Shown: positions 21,982-34,609 of the stretch, piece by piece
How the letters are laid out: every line of letters starts with the position of its first letter
Position numbering within the stretch: position 1 is the first letter of the stretch
NCBI RefSeq assembly: GCF_003590095.1
Contig: NC_039479.1
Coordinates: 3,038,001 to 3,102,000, forward strand
Origin: Trichoplusia ni
Taxonomy: Eukaryota; Arthropoda; Insecta; Lepidoptera; Noctuidae
DNA: 64,000 nucleotides
Direction: 5' to 3'
Program-made: the position numbers and the translations under genes
Notes under the pieces: model-generated
The model's database searches: none
What the model was told of the DNA's origin: nothing
The model's input: only the letters and a program-made list of their open reading frames with translations

Positions 21982-22221
21982 TTATTAAATGATGTAACGG
22001 TTTACTCTCGCGTATTTATCGGGGTAGCCCGACTAGTTTCGGACCCAACCGGAGTCCTTAATCATGAGCAGACGCATATGCAGCGAGATGCGCGGCCGCT
22101 GACGTCAGTTCGACTCGCGATCCCGCCGCGGCTGCTCATGATTAAGGACTCCGGTTGGGTCCGAAACTAGTCGGGCTACCCCGATAAATACGCGTGAGTA
22201 AACCGTTACATCATTTAATAA
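21982..22221. mobile_element. Foldback element with 90-bp inverted arms
   Basis: The left arm (21982-22071) and right arm (22132-22221) are reverse complements with a single mismatch over 90 bp. They enclose a 60-bp GC-rich loop (gcggccgctgacgtcagttc within it). The outer ends are TTATTAAATGATGTAACGG. There is no coding capacity. A 13-bp direct repeat lies at 21952-21964 and 22220-22232, but on the left it is separated from the arm by 17 bp. The near-perfect arms indicate recent formation or gene conversion. Arm-related sequence occurs at 9737 and twice at 31467-31598. Confidence 0.8.
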
Positions 22222-22824
22222 CAACTGAAACTTTCCGTTCTCCCTTTCACCCCGCATTGGTTTAACTACACGCTGTTATCATTCCCAATAAAGGGAAGTG
22301 ATACAAAACTTTACTCCAATTTTCGACTCTTAAACTAAGGAGCAAACGAACTCAATACGAAATGTAACAATGAAAGCCAGTTGTTATTACTCCACGAATC
22401 TGGGAAACAATTATTAACAACATCCTGTATAAGGTTGCTTTGATATTGTGTAGAACAATTGTTATATGTTTGTAATGACACCGCGTTTGTTATTGAAATA
22501 TTGTGATGGGTTAAAATTATTGTCGAGTGGAGCTTGTTGTCAGGTGGTACTTCTAGAAGCGGTAAAGGTGATGGAAATTTTAATTAAAAATCACGTGTTT
22601 TGGAACTTTTATACATTTGAGTGACTCGATCGAGGTTAATGCTCGTAGATCACCTTAGTTAGGAGAACTTTTGAAAATTATGCTTCGATTCTCAGTAATG
22701 AGTAAAGCTATCCTTTTCAAACTAACAGCGTGAGTAAGTGCAGTTGATATCGAAACTTTTCCGCGTAATCTGAGATCGCAATGGTAAATAACTGACCAAC
22801 ACATATATTCTACTACTCAAAAAA
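22222..22824. other. Intergenic AT-rich DNA
   Basis: A short ATG frame at 22680 leads to a GTGAGT donor-like site at 22730, but there is no supporting exon. Nothing else is recognisable. Confidence 0.3.
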
Positions 22825-22938
22825 CGCCTATCTAGTCACAAACTCAACCACACAAACATTTGCCTGGGATAGAAATCAAACACACGACCTCCAGAATAGC
22901 AGTTAGGGCCACTAACCACTAGACCAAATAGCCAGTCT
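22825..22938 (-). repeat. tRNA-derived SINE, family D
   Basis: On the minus strand: head GGTCTAGTGGTTAGTGGCCC (A box), then a B-box-like GTGTGTTTGATTTCTATCCC, and a body with CAAATGTTTGTGTGGTTGAG. Related decayed copies are at 58955 and 62575, all on the minus strand. Confidence 0.6.
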
Positions 22939-24608
22939 GCATAATATAATTTATTTATATTACTTTATCAAAGACTTTACAATTGCAATTTCACAATTTA
23001 AAATGAAAGAGAATAATTAATAAACTTCCACACACATATATTTCAAGCATTTCAGTGTTTTATTAATTCTCGGGGACTAGCCTGCCTTGGTACTGATTCG
23101 TTTATAACTGGCCGACCAATTACGGGCAAACAACTCGAAACAAAGTCCTCCCTCGGGAAAGTGCCGTGTGTGCCACTGATTTTATTTAAAGAGGCTTTAA
23201 CAGGTAGAGCACAATTCAAATTAAAAGACAACAATAATTACAAAAAGGAGTATTTTTTATAGTTATCTACGAGGCCTCTTCATATTGGACCAATGTGCCC
23301 GTGTATGTCTTTCAAAAAGGACAGGGTCTCTGCCCATGAAGATAACCTGTGAATGGAAAGAATTATTACAACAAAATTTATTTCAATAATAATGCAAAAT
23401 TGGTGCAAAGTTTATATCAAAGTTTATAACCTGGACAGCTCACAGTGCCTATTGCTATTTCATTAGTCGACCGAAGGAGTACACTGGATCGATATTTTTA
23501 TTTTAGGTAAGTAACAGTGAAACCGCTTGCGCCTAATTTAATAATTCGCCTTTTCAGTTTGTGATCAAAGTGACCTAATTATAATGACACGAGTTCTTAG
23601 AAGACCAAATTGTATTTAAAAACTTTTTTTTCCCTCCCTGTCGGAATATAAAGATTAAGAACTTAATACAGACATGCAATCAATCACTTCATGTTAAAAA
23701 CCGCATTTATCTTAATTCCGTTTAGACTGAATACAACACATCTGAACCCAACACAACATGCTAGATCAAAGAAAAAGTCCTGTACATAAAATAAAGAATT
23801 CATACCTACAGACGATTCCTTCCATATCATTTTTTTATTAACTGGCTGTCACTTTTCCGATTACGAAGAATAATCGTTAATCATTCGTTATCCTGTAAGA
23901 ATCCAATCCCAGCATCTCTCGTCCCATTACTTTTCAGATTTAAAGTCTCCAAAGGGTTCGTGCGTGTCTCGCACGTGCCTCAAAGGGACCTCCCTCATTA
24001 CGGAAGGGATAAAGTCCTGAGATTGGGAAAACAATAAAAAACGAACGAATTGGGATTTCTATGGGAATTTAAGCGAGTAATACTTACTCATTCGTACCAG
24101 AAATGTATTATTGTACCTTCTTACTCCATGATTATCTTGTGTTTTTTTTTGTGTAAACAGAATCCGATCTGGTTTGAATGCAGATTGTATACGTGTATGT
24201 ATGGCATGGCAGCAGCTTGCACAGTTTTTAGACAAAGTAGGAAACAAAAGAGATATTGTAGACTTTAAAAAGAAAGAGAAGCTTCTTAAATTGACCGACT
24301 CAAATTGCAAGGCAATCAACAACACACCTTACATCTTAACCATACAGAATTGTCTCCAACAATGAAATTCGAGTTCTTTGTTCAACAAAAAAAATGTTTA
24401 GTTCCACTCACCAAAGCGATATTAACACCTTTGAAAGTCAAGCAGTCACCGGTGACTATCAATCAGTTTATATTTTCCTTTGGCAGTCAAGATCACCGAC
24501 ATTACATACGCCAGTAGTCTATTCTGCCTAAACACGGTTTGAATTCAAGTGTAGAAGAATTTGCGCACCTTGTAAATGATTGTAAACATTAATATGATAT
24601 CTAGATTG
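22939..24608. other. Intergenic with overlapping open frames of doubtful value
   Basis: A minus-strand 60-codon frame at 23052-23234 and overlapping frames on both strands at 24050-24365 are open, but all lack a sound start or partner exons. No repeat family was recognised, and no gene can be supported. Confidence 0.3.
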
Positions 24609-24848
24609 TTATGTTACACAATCCCCTTGAGCATAATACTTTTCGATACACACATTGTGTACCTTGAACTCTGTTTTAAAGTACAAGTTACCTATACGGG
24701 TACTTGTAACCGTACTTATAAAAGTACTCATATTTTCATCACGAACAACAGAACATTTCTGGAGTGGTGTTTCGTTAGCCGTATCAAAAACTGGTTCATC
24801 TTCAAAGTTCAGCGGAAGGCTTGTGCTTCTACAACTTAGTTCGAACAT
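24609..24848 (-). CDS. Uncharacterised 79-codon ORF, doubtful
   Basis: ATG at 24848 to TAA at 24609-24611. The peptide has a non-A/T-driven stretch (LPLNFEDEPVFDTANETP, then CSVVRDENMSTFISTV). No signal peptide, membrane segment or known motif is visible. Just upstream on the same strand, another frame (ATG near 24918) runs 28 codons into the start of this one and overlaps it out of frame. That could mean a frameshifted older reading frame or a decayed transposon. No homologue is recognised. Confidence 0.2.
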   Translation of the reverse strand: MFELSCRSTSLPLNFEDEPVFDTANETPLQKCSVVRDENMSTFISTVTSTRIGNLYFKTEFKVHNVCIEKYYAQGDCVT

Positions 24849-26664
24849 TGGAAGTATCGTGAAGTTTGTCTAGCTGTGCACGCTGTACAGATGCTTTTAC
24901 ACGTTGTGTATTCATTAATGATGGTAAAGTAAGAATGGAAAATAATTGGTGAACATATAGGAAAGTGATTTTTTTTTGTTTTATTAGATAGATTAAATAT
25001 ATATTTATAGCATTAAGTACAGGATTGGATACAAATAAATAGTTACATGGTGCCACAATGGGCGGTCTTATCGCTGAGTGCAATCTTTTACAGACAACCT
25101 TTGGATGAACTAAATTCGGAAGGAATAACATTTGTACAGGTAGTTGCAGGTAGTTGTTTGTTTATTATATATCCACCTAAGAAATAGAAAAAAAAATAGA
25201 GATAATAAACGCAAGCCTTTTGGTTATAAAAAGTGAAAAGACAAGAGCACTAGATGACCCAAAGTGAGTAAGGTCAAGGGGTGTCTGATTGCGAAAACTA
25301 AAAAGTCCCCAATTCCCAGAAATCCTTTGGTTATTCATAAAGGGCTTACACAATCCGAGCATCATCAAATATCCAAGCTCAAAAAATACTCGCGTTACTC
25401 GCGAATCTAATAATAGTTAGTGTGTCAATGCTACATCTGCAAGTGTCATTGTCGCACCGTTGTCATTCCGACACTGGCAGGCGTGTTTGCGGCGAGGGGA
25501 CTCGAAAAATAATGTTTTAGCAAGGCCGAACGTTTAGAGAATATTTAGAGAATAGAATGAAATTGATAAATCGTGGATGGATACTGAAAACATTGGGGAC
25601 ATGTTCGGGAACTTTCTGAGTTGTGGCCAAATTGTTACAACTGTTGTTGGAGAGAGTTTTGTTATGTTTTATTGCAGAGGATATATTTTATGTGAGGAAC
25701 TTGATTTCTGCTGTTCTTTTTAGTTTTGATCTCTAAATTCCATGTTTCGGGGTCTTTATTTAACGTTTTGTTGAGACAAAGGTTGACCGTATAATTTCAT
25801 TGCCCAAAAATTGCACGCAGAATTAAAACAGGTTCATGTCGTATGCATTTTCATTATAGATATTTACAAATTTATTCTGTAGTATTTAATAGTTAATCGG
25901 AACTGTAAATATAAATAGGAGCACTTTGTGAACTACGCATTCAAAGGTTTGGTCCGAATAAATCAAATCAAATAAGAATGGAAAGTTTAGCCAGTTATAT
26001 GGGTCAAGGGAATCCTTTGATGTCAGATTATGTAAACGATACGAGTTAATTATATTTGTTTGATTCAGAGAGAAAAGACAAAAATAAAAGAAGCGTATTT
26101 TGCAATGTATTTTATTATTTACTTAGAACTTTTTAAAATAGCGTGCCTAAGTTCCCACTGCTGGTAAGAGACCTCCCCATTTTGTTCCGAAACTATATTT
26201 TGAAATTTTTCTCCACAAATCCTTTTGACTAAAATCTCACAAGACATAAAGAAAAATGTAGTCAACAAAAAATACCCTTTAAAAATACTTACTAAGAGAT
26301 CTTACAAAAAAAAAATGAAAATCTGCAACCGCGTTCCATTACGGAGCTAAAAGAAATTAATCAGCTACAGTCGAGCCTCGTAAAAACTCTTTGATCGTCA
26401 CTAAGCTTAGGAAAAACGCTAATTAGATTCCGCATCAAAGGATACTACTATGTCTCATTTCCTTTATTCTTTCGAGTCATGATCGGGAGGGACGAAGATA
26501 AGTAAAGTCGCTGGGAAAGCTGATTATGGGCTTATCCAATGCTTAATGAGGTTATTACACTATAATAATATTGAGATCAGATAGTAAATGAGATTGATTT
26601 GTCTTCAAATATATTGAAATGAAATAAAATGACATCATTTATTCTGCAAACTTTTACATGTCTT
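24849..26664. other. Intergenic AT-rich DNA
   Basis: Nothing identifiable. A GC-richer patch lies at 25440-25500 (tcattccgacactggcaggc). Confidence 0.3.
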
Positions 26665-26762
26665 TTTTGAGAACGCTGGAGTCGACATTTCCTATCTGAC
26701 TACCCTGAGAAGAAATGTCGAAACAAACTCAGGAGTCGCAGTCTCTTTTAAAGTCCAGACAA
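26665..26762. repeat. Dispersed repeat fragment
   Basis: The sequence around 'accctgagaagaaatgtcg' and 'aactcaggagtcgcagtctc' has the look of a common lepidopteran dispersed repeat. Only this one copy is seen in the window, so it rests on recollection of the motif. Confidence 0.3.
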
Positions 26763-29700
26763 TTTTAAAATGTGAGTAAAGTGTATAAACTAATGCAGTG
26801 TATATTGTCTGCATTGACCGCAGTTGTATCAATAGCTACATGGTTATTGCGTCTAGAAAAAGGCGAAGTTTCGGAATACACATAAGATCTGATAGTCTCC
26901 AAAAGTCACAAAAAAGCATTTCCCTTATAGCCCTTTGTCCACTACATTGTCACGGCGTAAAAGCACCATTTCAGCCATTTTCTGACATCAAAATTGTCAG
27001 AACTTTGGAAATGAACGACCGCAGGAAACCGAACTGTCAGCCAGTAGCAATCAGCACGTCGGCGATAAAAACTTTGAGACATCGACGATAATAGAAATAT
27101 GAAGGGCGAGACTTGTAGGAATTTATTACAAGATAAATGATCGTCCAGGAATCCCGCCGATGTTAACAGGCAGACAATGACAATTGTTTCTAACTTACCC
27201 TTTCATTTCCGAGGAGTTCGAAAATGTTAATAACTAGTTTATTAGTACTCGATCTGATGTTTGATGCCGAACTTTTTTGGGAAATGTTGAAGGGAAATCT
27301 GGTTTCTTTATAAATAATTTAGTGAAAGAAAAATTTAGAAGTTTCATTAGAAACATCAAACATTCGTTAAAGTTATTTGACTTTTTTGCTACACTAAGGA
27401 ATATAATTATAGATAATATGAACAATATTGACCAAAACTAATGAAAATCTATTATCAATTACACTAGCCTATTTACCGAATGTCAAATACAGAATATCGG
27501 CAAATAAATGGACGAAATAGATTGTGTGTCTTCGTGTTTGTGTTCTTAATGTTAGATGTGTTATTTGTATTATTTTTTGCTCCGTTGCCCTGTCCGGTGA
27601 CTTGAGGTTAGACGCGTTAAATTTAGTAAAATCGATATCGTCTACTGTTCCTTCGGAGTTCTCTAAAATTAACTTAACCTCCGTATTTTCCTACAATGCC
27701 AAACTGAAGTTCACATCTGCGACAAAAAAAAAACAAAATTTTAAGCATGCCCTGTATAACTAGGACAAAAACAAATAAGATATGTATGAAGGTCCATAAT
27801 AATATCCGTAATGCGGTAGTCCCATACAACACGAACAAACAGTAAACACTTCAACATTACGCCTATCAACTCGAAAAAAGCTGAAATGTGGAGACTCTAC
27901 ACCAGAGAGCCACTTCGAAATGCTCTAGCGAAACAAAACGTTTTAATATTTAATGTTTACGAGATTATACCGAGTATAAGTGATAATATTCGTGGAAATA
28001 TACTCGGTGATAAAAACGAGCAGCTCCCAGCCACTCGAGGCATTCTACACGCAGATGGCACAGGCGCGGAATTAAGGATGTGAAAAATGAACGAACGACG
28101 CCGTACTGCGGGTTTTGTCCTAAAGTACCTTAAAAGGAAAACTACGTCAAAAGTGATATTTTTTAAGGGAAAACTGTTTCACTTTTTTCTGTTTTATTTT
28201 TATTACTTTTTAGGTATTATGACTCTACTTATGACACTTGTAAAGGCGTCGAATGAAAATAGTAAACTACGATACTATAGCTGTTTACGCTTCTTCTTGA
28301 ATGTTGAAAAGCATGTACTGCATAGTTTTTACAAAAAAAGCTATTCTAGTACGAGTAAAGTTTCAATAAATTGTTAGTAAAAACATGTTAGCTTTAAAGA
28401 TGCACGCTTGTTCGCGTTACCATAGGAACGAGCCGGTAAGAAACTACCAAACAAAGGCTTCATCCAGCTTTAAATCTGCTCAATTTCATCCTAAAAATAG
28501 TAAGTACAGAACAGTAGACACAGAACAGCATACGTAATTACATTCGTATGTGAATTCAGATAATCGTTGCCATCCGTGGCTCTAATGCCGGCCATATTAC
28601 GTGCACATTCCCCCATTGTCAGCCGTTCCAATGATAATTTACACTCAAATCCAATGATCGGATTTAACCGTAATGTCAAAGTGATGCACAGGGAAGCCCG
28701 TGTCGGTGTAAGCTGGTTTGAATGGTAATAGGCTATGAGGACAGCGTGCTGCTAGGGTATTTGGTGCGCTGTTTCTTCTCTCTCATAGCAAGCACTTAGA
28801 AAGCGGAGAAGGGTGGGCGAATGTCCTGTCCATTGTAATTTGACATTCAAGAAGTGCTATTTAGTAGCTTAATTTTAATGAAATTGACTTGCATGCTAGA
28901 TCACATTGGGTATGTGGATAGGTGATTGTTTATGACCGTTGAAGAATCTAAGATAACTCCGCGAGGACGTTGGATTTGACTGTGGACTTTGCTGATTTAT
29001 GACTATAAGTCAAAAGACGAAATACAATATATAGAAAAGAACACAGAAGGCAACAGCCAAAAAAGGGGGAAAGTCTTTCCAGCGACTTGTGAATATTGGA
29101 TACCGTGGTGTCTGTGGTCGCCAATATTATGGAGCTATGGATGAGAAATAAAGAGCTACTTCATTAATGATACGATTCCACTATATCCGCTAACATACTC
29201 GCTCTTGGGGAAAAAGAGAAAAAGTTCAACTGCACAGTAATTGCAGAAATTTGTTTTAGTCCAGTTCCTTAAAGGCTTCGTCGCTATTGTCGAAGAAAAG
29301 GAAATAAAAATTAATGGGGCTGTCGTTCCACTTTGGGCGTACTTACTACGTGATAAATTTGTTACTGGCCTCTAGTTCGCGCCGAGAAATGCGATGGCCG
29401 AAAGTATAAGTGTTGTATGACTGAAATATAGTCTTTTATTGGGTAATAAGACATAATTGTAGTATGTCTTTGCTCTCATTTTTATCTTGGTAACACAAAA
29501 AACACTAAGCTTATTTAACACTATACACAGCATGTATAACTCATACTTGCAACAAAAATGCACGTTATGAGTCAATGATTCAAATGTACTGAATATCGGT
29601 GAAGGAAAATGGAGGCCTGGACTCTAAAAATTGAAATTTTAAATTATTAATAGCTTTATATATGTATAATGAGAAGAGAGCAATGCTCAGTAATAATGAC

Positions 29701-30217
29701 ATTGGAATTCTTCAGTTAACATTTGCTTTTGATCTTATTAAAAAGACAAATATTTTAACTACCTACCTACGCAAAACAGCAAAAATGTGTCTAAAAGAAA
29801 ACGGTAAAATATGATCGTCTTAAAACCAGTAATTAAACAAATCCGTTCAACGCTCTTCCTACAAGGTGCGGCAGTTTTATTTCAAATCAAGGCCCGAAAT
29901 AGATATTGATGACATCATAATGACTTGTAACACATCCAGCATCACACATTATAGTTCGTCTGGTCAATAAAATAATTTATTATGAGCAGATGCGCTGTAC
30001 TAACTACCAGTAATATTAGTCTAGCTGCATATTATAATGACTGATCGATTTTAAAGCGGTTTTTTAATAATTATGTTCACATAATCGTAAATTGAGCTAG
30101 TCTTGTTTTATAGCCTTGTTTGTGTAGTTGATGATTCATTTGCTTTTCATTTTTGTTTCATATGCAATGTGTTTTCTTTTTTCATTTTTCTTCTTTTATT
30201 ATTATTTTCTTTTGGTT
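26763..30217. other. Long gene-poor stretch
   Basis: Frames at 26798, 27886 and 28087 are open but have no family signature. A potential hairpin (accgagtata ... tatactcggt) lies at 27968-28006 inside the 27886 frame. Other parts are AT-rich with no repeats recognised. Confidence 0.3.
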
Positions 30218-30290
30218 TAGCCGTTACTGTCCCATAGTAGGACAAAGGTCTCCAATTGATTTTTCCACTCTTTCCGGTCTGTTGACTTGT
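30218..30290. repeat. Dispersed repeat F, short copy
   Basis: 'gtcccatagtaggacaaagg' followed by 'tctccaattg' corresponds to the end block of repeat F seen at 47569 and 56245. Confidence 0.45.
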
Positions 30291-31466
30291 ATTATTATGA
30301 TTTTTATAATTATTGTCAATTAGAGTACAAATATCTAAGACATATCAATTGCATTAAAATGACTATACGAGCAAGAGAGAGGTGAGCTGACATGTCATGT
30401 ATAAGGAATGTAATGTGAATGTGAAAGAAAAGTACACCTACTACACCAAGATCGGGGAAAAAGACACAACTTCTTGTGTCTCTTTCCCCTTACAATACAA
30501 CCTTTTTTTGGGTTCCTTACGCAAAGGGTAAAATCGCCTATTACAAAGGCTCTGTCTATCCGTCTGTCTGTCCGATTGTCAGCAAAAATGTATTACAATT
30601 TTTAATGCAATTCTCAACATTAATTCTGAAGGTTCTGCTTATACTCTTTGTCATGCCAGGGAGCAACACTTTCATGTTTTCCAAATCGTCTAAACTGAAT
30701 AATTCAGGCAGTTCTCCCCGGACTAGACCATTATTTACCTGGATGACAAAACGTCTAGATCTAGGAGTAACACTGATTCAAGCTTGTTTCTCTAACGTCA
30801 TTACTTATTTATACGTACCTTTATGTACAGACAGCAAAAAACATTACCACATTTAGGAATTACTGGCAATCACATTTATAATCTTTTGGAGTAGGAAACA
30901 GGGTTTTGTATAAAAAAGACTACAAATTGACTGAACCAAAATATTTCAAATATCTCCAACCAATTCTCGTTCTTCATTAATTTGATTTTGTTCAACTTTT
31001 GCTGCTGACTCTACAACAAGAATCCTTGGAGAGAAGTCAAAACGAGTTTACGAGTTGTAATATACATATCCAAGTTATTTCGCATTCATCTGCTTACATA
31101 TGAAACTGTAAAACCAGTTTAAATGCTCATAATCTCAGTTTTATTGTTGAAATTAAAACTACATTGAGCTAATAGGAGGAACTTTTATGTAAGACCAACA
31201 TAAGATTTCTCCTAGACCTTATAGGAGCACTCGACTACCAATATTTAAGTATTTATCTCATGATTTGAATAGTACTGATACAGCATGTTGTCTGCCTTGC
31301 TATACTAGGCATAGAAAGAAGAGGTACTTTTCCTGCTTCAGTCTTACGGCTATCATTCATTAAACGATCAATCCATAATTAAAGGACATACCTACATTAT
31401 CTTTTTGCCGGTACAATGACTAAGGTTGCAGTGCTAACCTTTTTGCATGCTGGTTATTTCTAGAAC
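30291..31466. other. Intergenic, with an old repeat inside a 126-codon frame
   Basis: The open frame at 30476-30856 begins at TTG and covers a repeat-like segment (ggttccttacgcaaagggta, then ctgtctatccgtctgtctgtccg at 30553) that matches decayed dispersed sequences at 36640 and 48395. It is therefore judged not a gene. Confidence 0.4.
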
Positions 31467-31598
31467 TATTAAGGACTCCAGTTGTATCCGAAACTAGTCG
31501 GGAAATAACTATAAATGCGTCAGCTCATGATTAAGGACTCCGTTTGCAACCGAAACTAGTCGAGCAATCCCGATAAGCACGCGTAGGGAAACCGTTAT
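31467..31598 (+). repeat. Two tandem copies of foldback-arm sequence
   Basis: Unit 1 (31467-31522) and unit 2 (31523-31598) each carry 'attaaggactcc' and 'ccgaaactagtcg', as in the right arm of the foldback element at 22.0 kb. Unit 2 runs on to 'aaaccgtta', nearly the arm terminus. The copies are direct, not inverted, and diverged. Confidence 0.6.
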
Positions 31599-32730
31599 AA
31601 AAAAATATAAAAATCCTTCTGGCGATATAGTTCCAATAACATTCTAGAACTTCCTACTTGCGTAGTTTAAACTAACACTTGAACTCGCATATCAACAACA
31701 TTAGCGTGCAACATAAAACCGGCTTCTTTGATCCACTATCAGTTATTTAACATAAAAACCCTTTTAAAAGCTCGATTTTGATTTCATTCCGATTCATTGT
31801 TACATGATAGTAAGTCGGGTTATCAAACTGAAGCGTCGTACTTCATTTTAATAGGGCGAGGTCAGGAGCGGCGGCCATTTTCCAAGCCTTGTGTTACGCA
31901 AAAAAATGCTATTTACTCTTTCACTAATTGTAGGGCAGTTGATGGGCAATTGTTTGTTCTGTGAATGGTTTATGTACTGGACATTGTTGGATTTGCAGTT
32001 AATATGTCGTAAGGGACTTTGTTGCTTGGTTCACTTATACCACTTTACGCAAAATTAATATTTTTGTATTTGATAGTGATAAAGAAATAGATCAGGTACT
32101 TTTGTAACTGACTGTAACTTGTTTTGTAAGCTTTTGCGATTTTTTATTTTTATAGGAAATTTGACTGAAGACAGACCAACAAATTTGAATGAACCTTTTG
32201 TTACTGTGGGAAAGAGTCACTGCTCGAGAAGCAGAAGAGCGCTGTCTCGCTTTAACAAAAAATAGAATCTTACTTGAGAGGTAGGTAGGTAGAGGCATAG
32301 TAGGATTCCCGAATTAAATTAGTGTCCCATATGTTTTAACGTTGTAAGGAAATATAAAAGGTTATATAGACGATAGGATAAGAAGAATAAAGAAAATACC
32401 TGTAATGTAACTGTGAATACAGACATTAAAAAGAGGATTTCAGACAACTGCATCTGGCCAAATACAGCAACAGAAATAACCAAAACTATCTCAAAAATGG
32501 AAATATTTTTTATTTGATAACCATTATCATATTGCGCAATAGTTAAACAATATTACAAAAAAACTCTACTGTAAACTCTACAAAAAAACTGATTCAATAT
32601 CTATAAATAAAAAAACTATATTTATTCACATTTCGTTACTATTTAAATATTCAAACGTGGCTTTTGTTTGTCCCGAGCCCGCATGCAAATGCGGTAATAC
32701 AATATGATATTCATGTTACACTAACAACAC
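31599..32730. other. Intergenic; one short palindromic repeat
   Basis: Contains a dispersed palindrome copy at 32205-32256. A short GC-richer piece occurs at 31855-31890. No gene is seen. Confidence 0.35.
32205..32256. repeat. Short dispersed imperfect palindrome, copy 2 of 7
   Basis: 'gtgggaaagagtcactgctc' is paired with 'gcgctgtctcgctttaac'. The loop between them differs from the other copies. Confidence 0.5.
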
Positions 32731-32820
32731 GTACGACGCGACCGACTAAACCGATGCGTCCAACACAACCGATGCGTCCAACACATACGACGAGTCCGAC
32801 ACATACGATGCGTCCGATTC
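32731..32820. repeat. Minisatellite, five 18-bp units
   Basis: Units begin at 32731, 32749, 32767, 32785 and 32803 with consensus (A/T)ACCGATGCGTCCAACAC-like; units 2 and 3 are identical. Eighteen bases keep a reading frame: on the plus strand they give a (T/Y)D(A/E)S(N/D)T hexapeptide, but a TAA closes the frame between units 1 and 2. Confidence 0.8.
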
Positions 32821-34517
32821 CAATTTACGTGGCACAATCATAAATCGTCCTAACAGCTTATAGGATAAAAGAGGTGCAACAGGATCCACTCGTACCGAAC
32901 AATGTAGTAAAGGTCAAAGGTTAAAGGTCACGGATGGTCAATAACCTATAACGTCTGTTTTAAATAGAATAATAAAGTATTTTTTCTCGTAATCACTTCT
33001 AAAAGCCATAAAGTACCTACAGAAAAAGTTGAATAGTCCTGTGTAAAGATGAGCGAATTCCGAACTCTTTTTCCGTGGCTATGGGGATTTTTGACCGCAA
33101 ACTGAAACAAATGTTTAGGAAAGCTTTCTTTGGTATGACGCACCAAATTTCTTTGAAAACCTGTATCTAGTATCGATAGCTAGAAACTGGGAACATTTTA
33201 TCATAAAGCCTTCAAAAAGTCTATTACTCATTACCAGTCACCAAGCATCATCATTATTATGTGAACATTTATAAATAAAATTACATTTACCTTTATTAAA
33301 AACTTATTTAATTAAACCCCCGTACCTATACAACTGTTTAAATCCTTATTCTATCAGCTGAAACCCTTGTCAAGCACCCATTAACCTTCTCCATATAGCT
33401 TCAGCGTACACAAAACCCGTTCGTTCAAATTCATTCTTTACGTTGACAAATGCATTGTGACGTAGATTATCCGCCATTTTGTTAGGCACTGCTAAACTGT
33501 CAGTACTGGTCACAAATCGTTTTCGGTGTAACCCATTTTGCCGGCGACCTATTTGTTCACGTAACGAGTTGGTTTAAGTATTTGTACAGTTTACGGATAG
33601 AAGTAAATAGTTTTAAGGAAAGAAGGAAACACTGTTGGACGTGTGAAGGAAATTCAATTGAGTTTATAAAGAATTAGGGAGTGTTGTCAAATCTTTCAGT
33701 ACCTTTTTTTCGTGGAATCAATGAGCTTACTTTCGGAGCCATGTTGCACGTATTAATGTAGATCAAGAATCGAACAATTATCTCTACTGGAATAAAAGCA
33801 ATAATACTCATAATAATACAAAATTTATAATCATAATGCTAAAAATGGTTAACTATCTAAACTCACAACTGGTTCGATGAAACTTGCATTTTCTCCCACC
33901 TGATACACCAATAACTGATGCATACATGAAAAGTCCTTGTCCTCCGGAATAAAATGTAATTTTAAGAACTCAAAAAGCCAACCGCCACGTAACACCGATC
34001 GAGTCAACTAGAACCCTTCCTATTTCTCAACCGCATTGTTCAGGACACGGGAATTCGATTAACCTTTTGATAAGAAAAACCCGGTTTTAAAGACGACATA
34101 AACTCTTTAAGTCCATTTGATCCAACCGTATATAAGCTGTTTAATTTGACATAAGCTGGCCCTGTAATTGAAATCGGGCGTTTGGGGACAATCGGCTAAT
34201 TGGACTAGACGTACTGGCTGCATGGGCCACCGCGGATTACGAGCAGCTGTGATTAGCCTAAATTGGCCCAGATTGAGGTTTGCGGTCTCTTTGTAAATTT
34301 TACTTGCTTTATTAACAGTGAAATGGTGTAGTTTTGGTGTCTATTGAGCGATAAGAAAAACAATGCTATAGGTTTAACCTTATTATAATCAGTTTACGGC
34401 GATTTTTTTTTCAATTCTATAATCGATTCCCGTTGAGTTTGCGAATATACAATTTCATTTGCAATGTTTTTACGGTTAAGCAAAAAAGGTTATTTATTGT
34501 TTTCTTAATATATTCAG
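32821..34517. other. Intergenic AT-rich DNA
   Basis: A moderately GC-rich section at 33400-33560 (atccgccattttgttaggca) may be an old repeat. No exon was identified. Confidence 0.3.
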
Positions 34518-34609
34518 GTTATTTAGAGCCAGCCAGCATCAGAACGGTCTTTTTAGATTCCGGACCGAGGCAAAGCACGGAGTTGTCACAGAACCATCAG
34601 AGATACTCG
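34518..34609 (+). CDS. Candidate internal coding exon, unknown protein
   Basis: An acceptor-like tract (tttcttaatatattcag) ends at 34517 and a GTAATG donor begins at 34610. The 92 bases give two completing bases plus 30 codons: YLEPASIRTVFLDSG, then PRQSTELSQNHQRYS. The sequence is GC-richer than its flanks and free of A/T-driven runs. It ends in phase 0. An acceptor at 35154 (ttgtttctttgttttag) would join it to ATGAAGAGCTAT followed by TGA, giving a very short last exon. No upstream exon or family is recognised. Confidence 0.25.

Noticed and set aside
23052..23234. 60-codon minus-strand frame with balanced composition
   Set aside because: Starts at TTG and shows no splice context or known motif.
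24050..24365. Overlapping frames on both strands, one after an acceptor-like tract
   Set aside because: Both strands open over the same interval with no discriminating evidence.
30476..30856. 126-codon frame
   Set aside because: Begins at TTG and covers a dispersed repeat.
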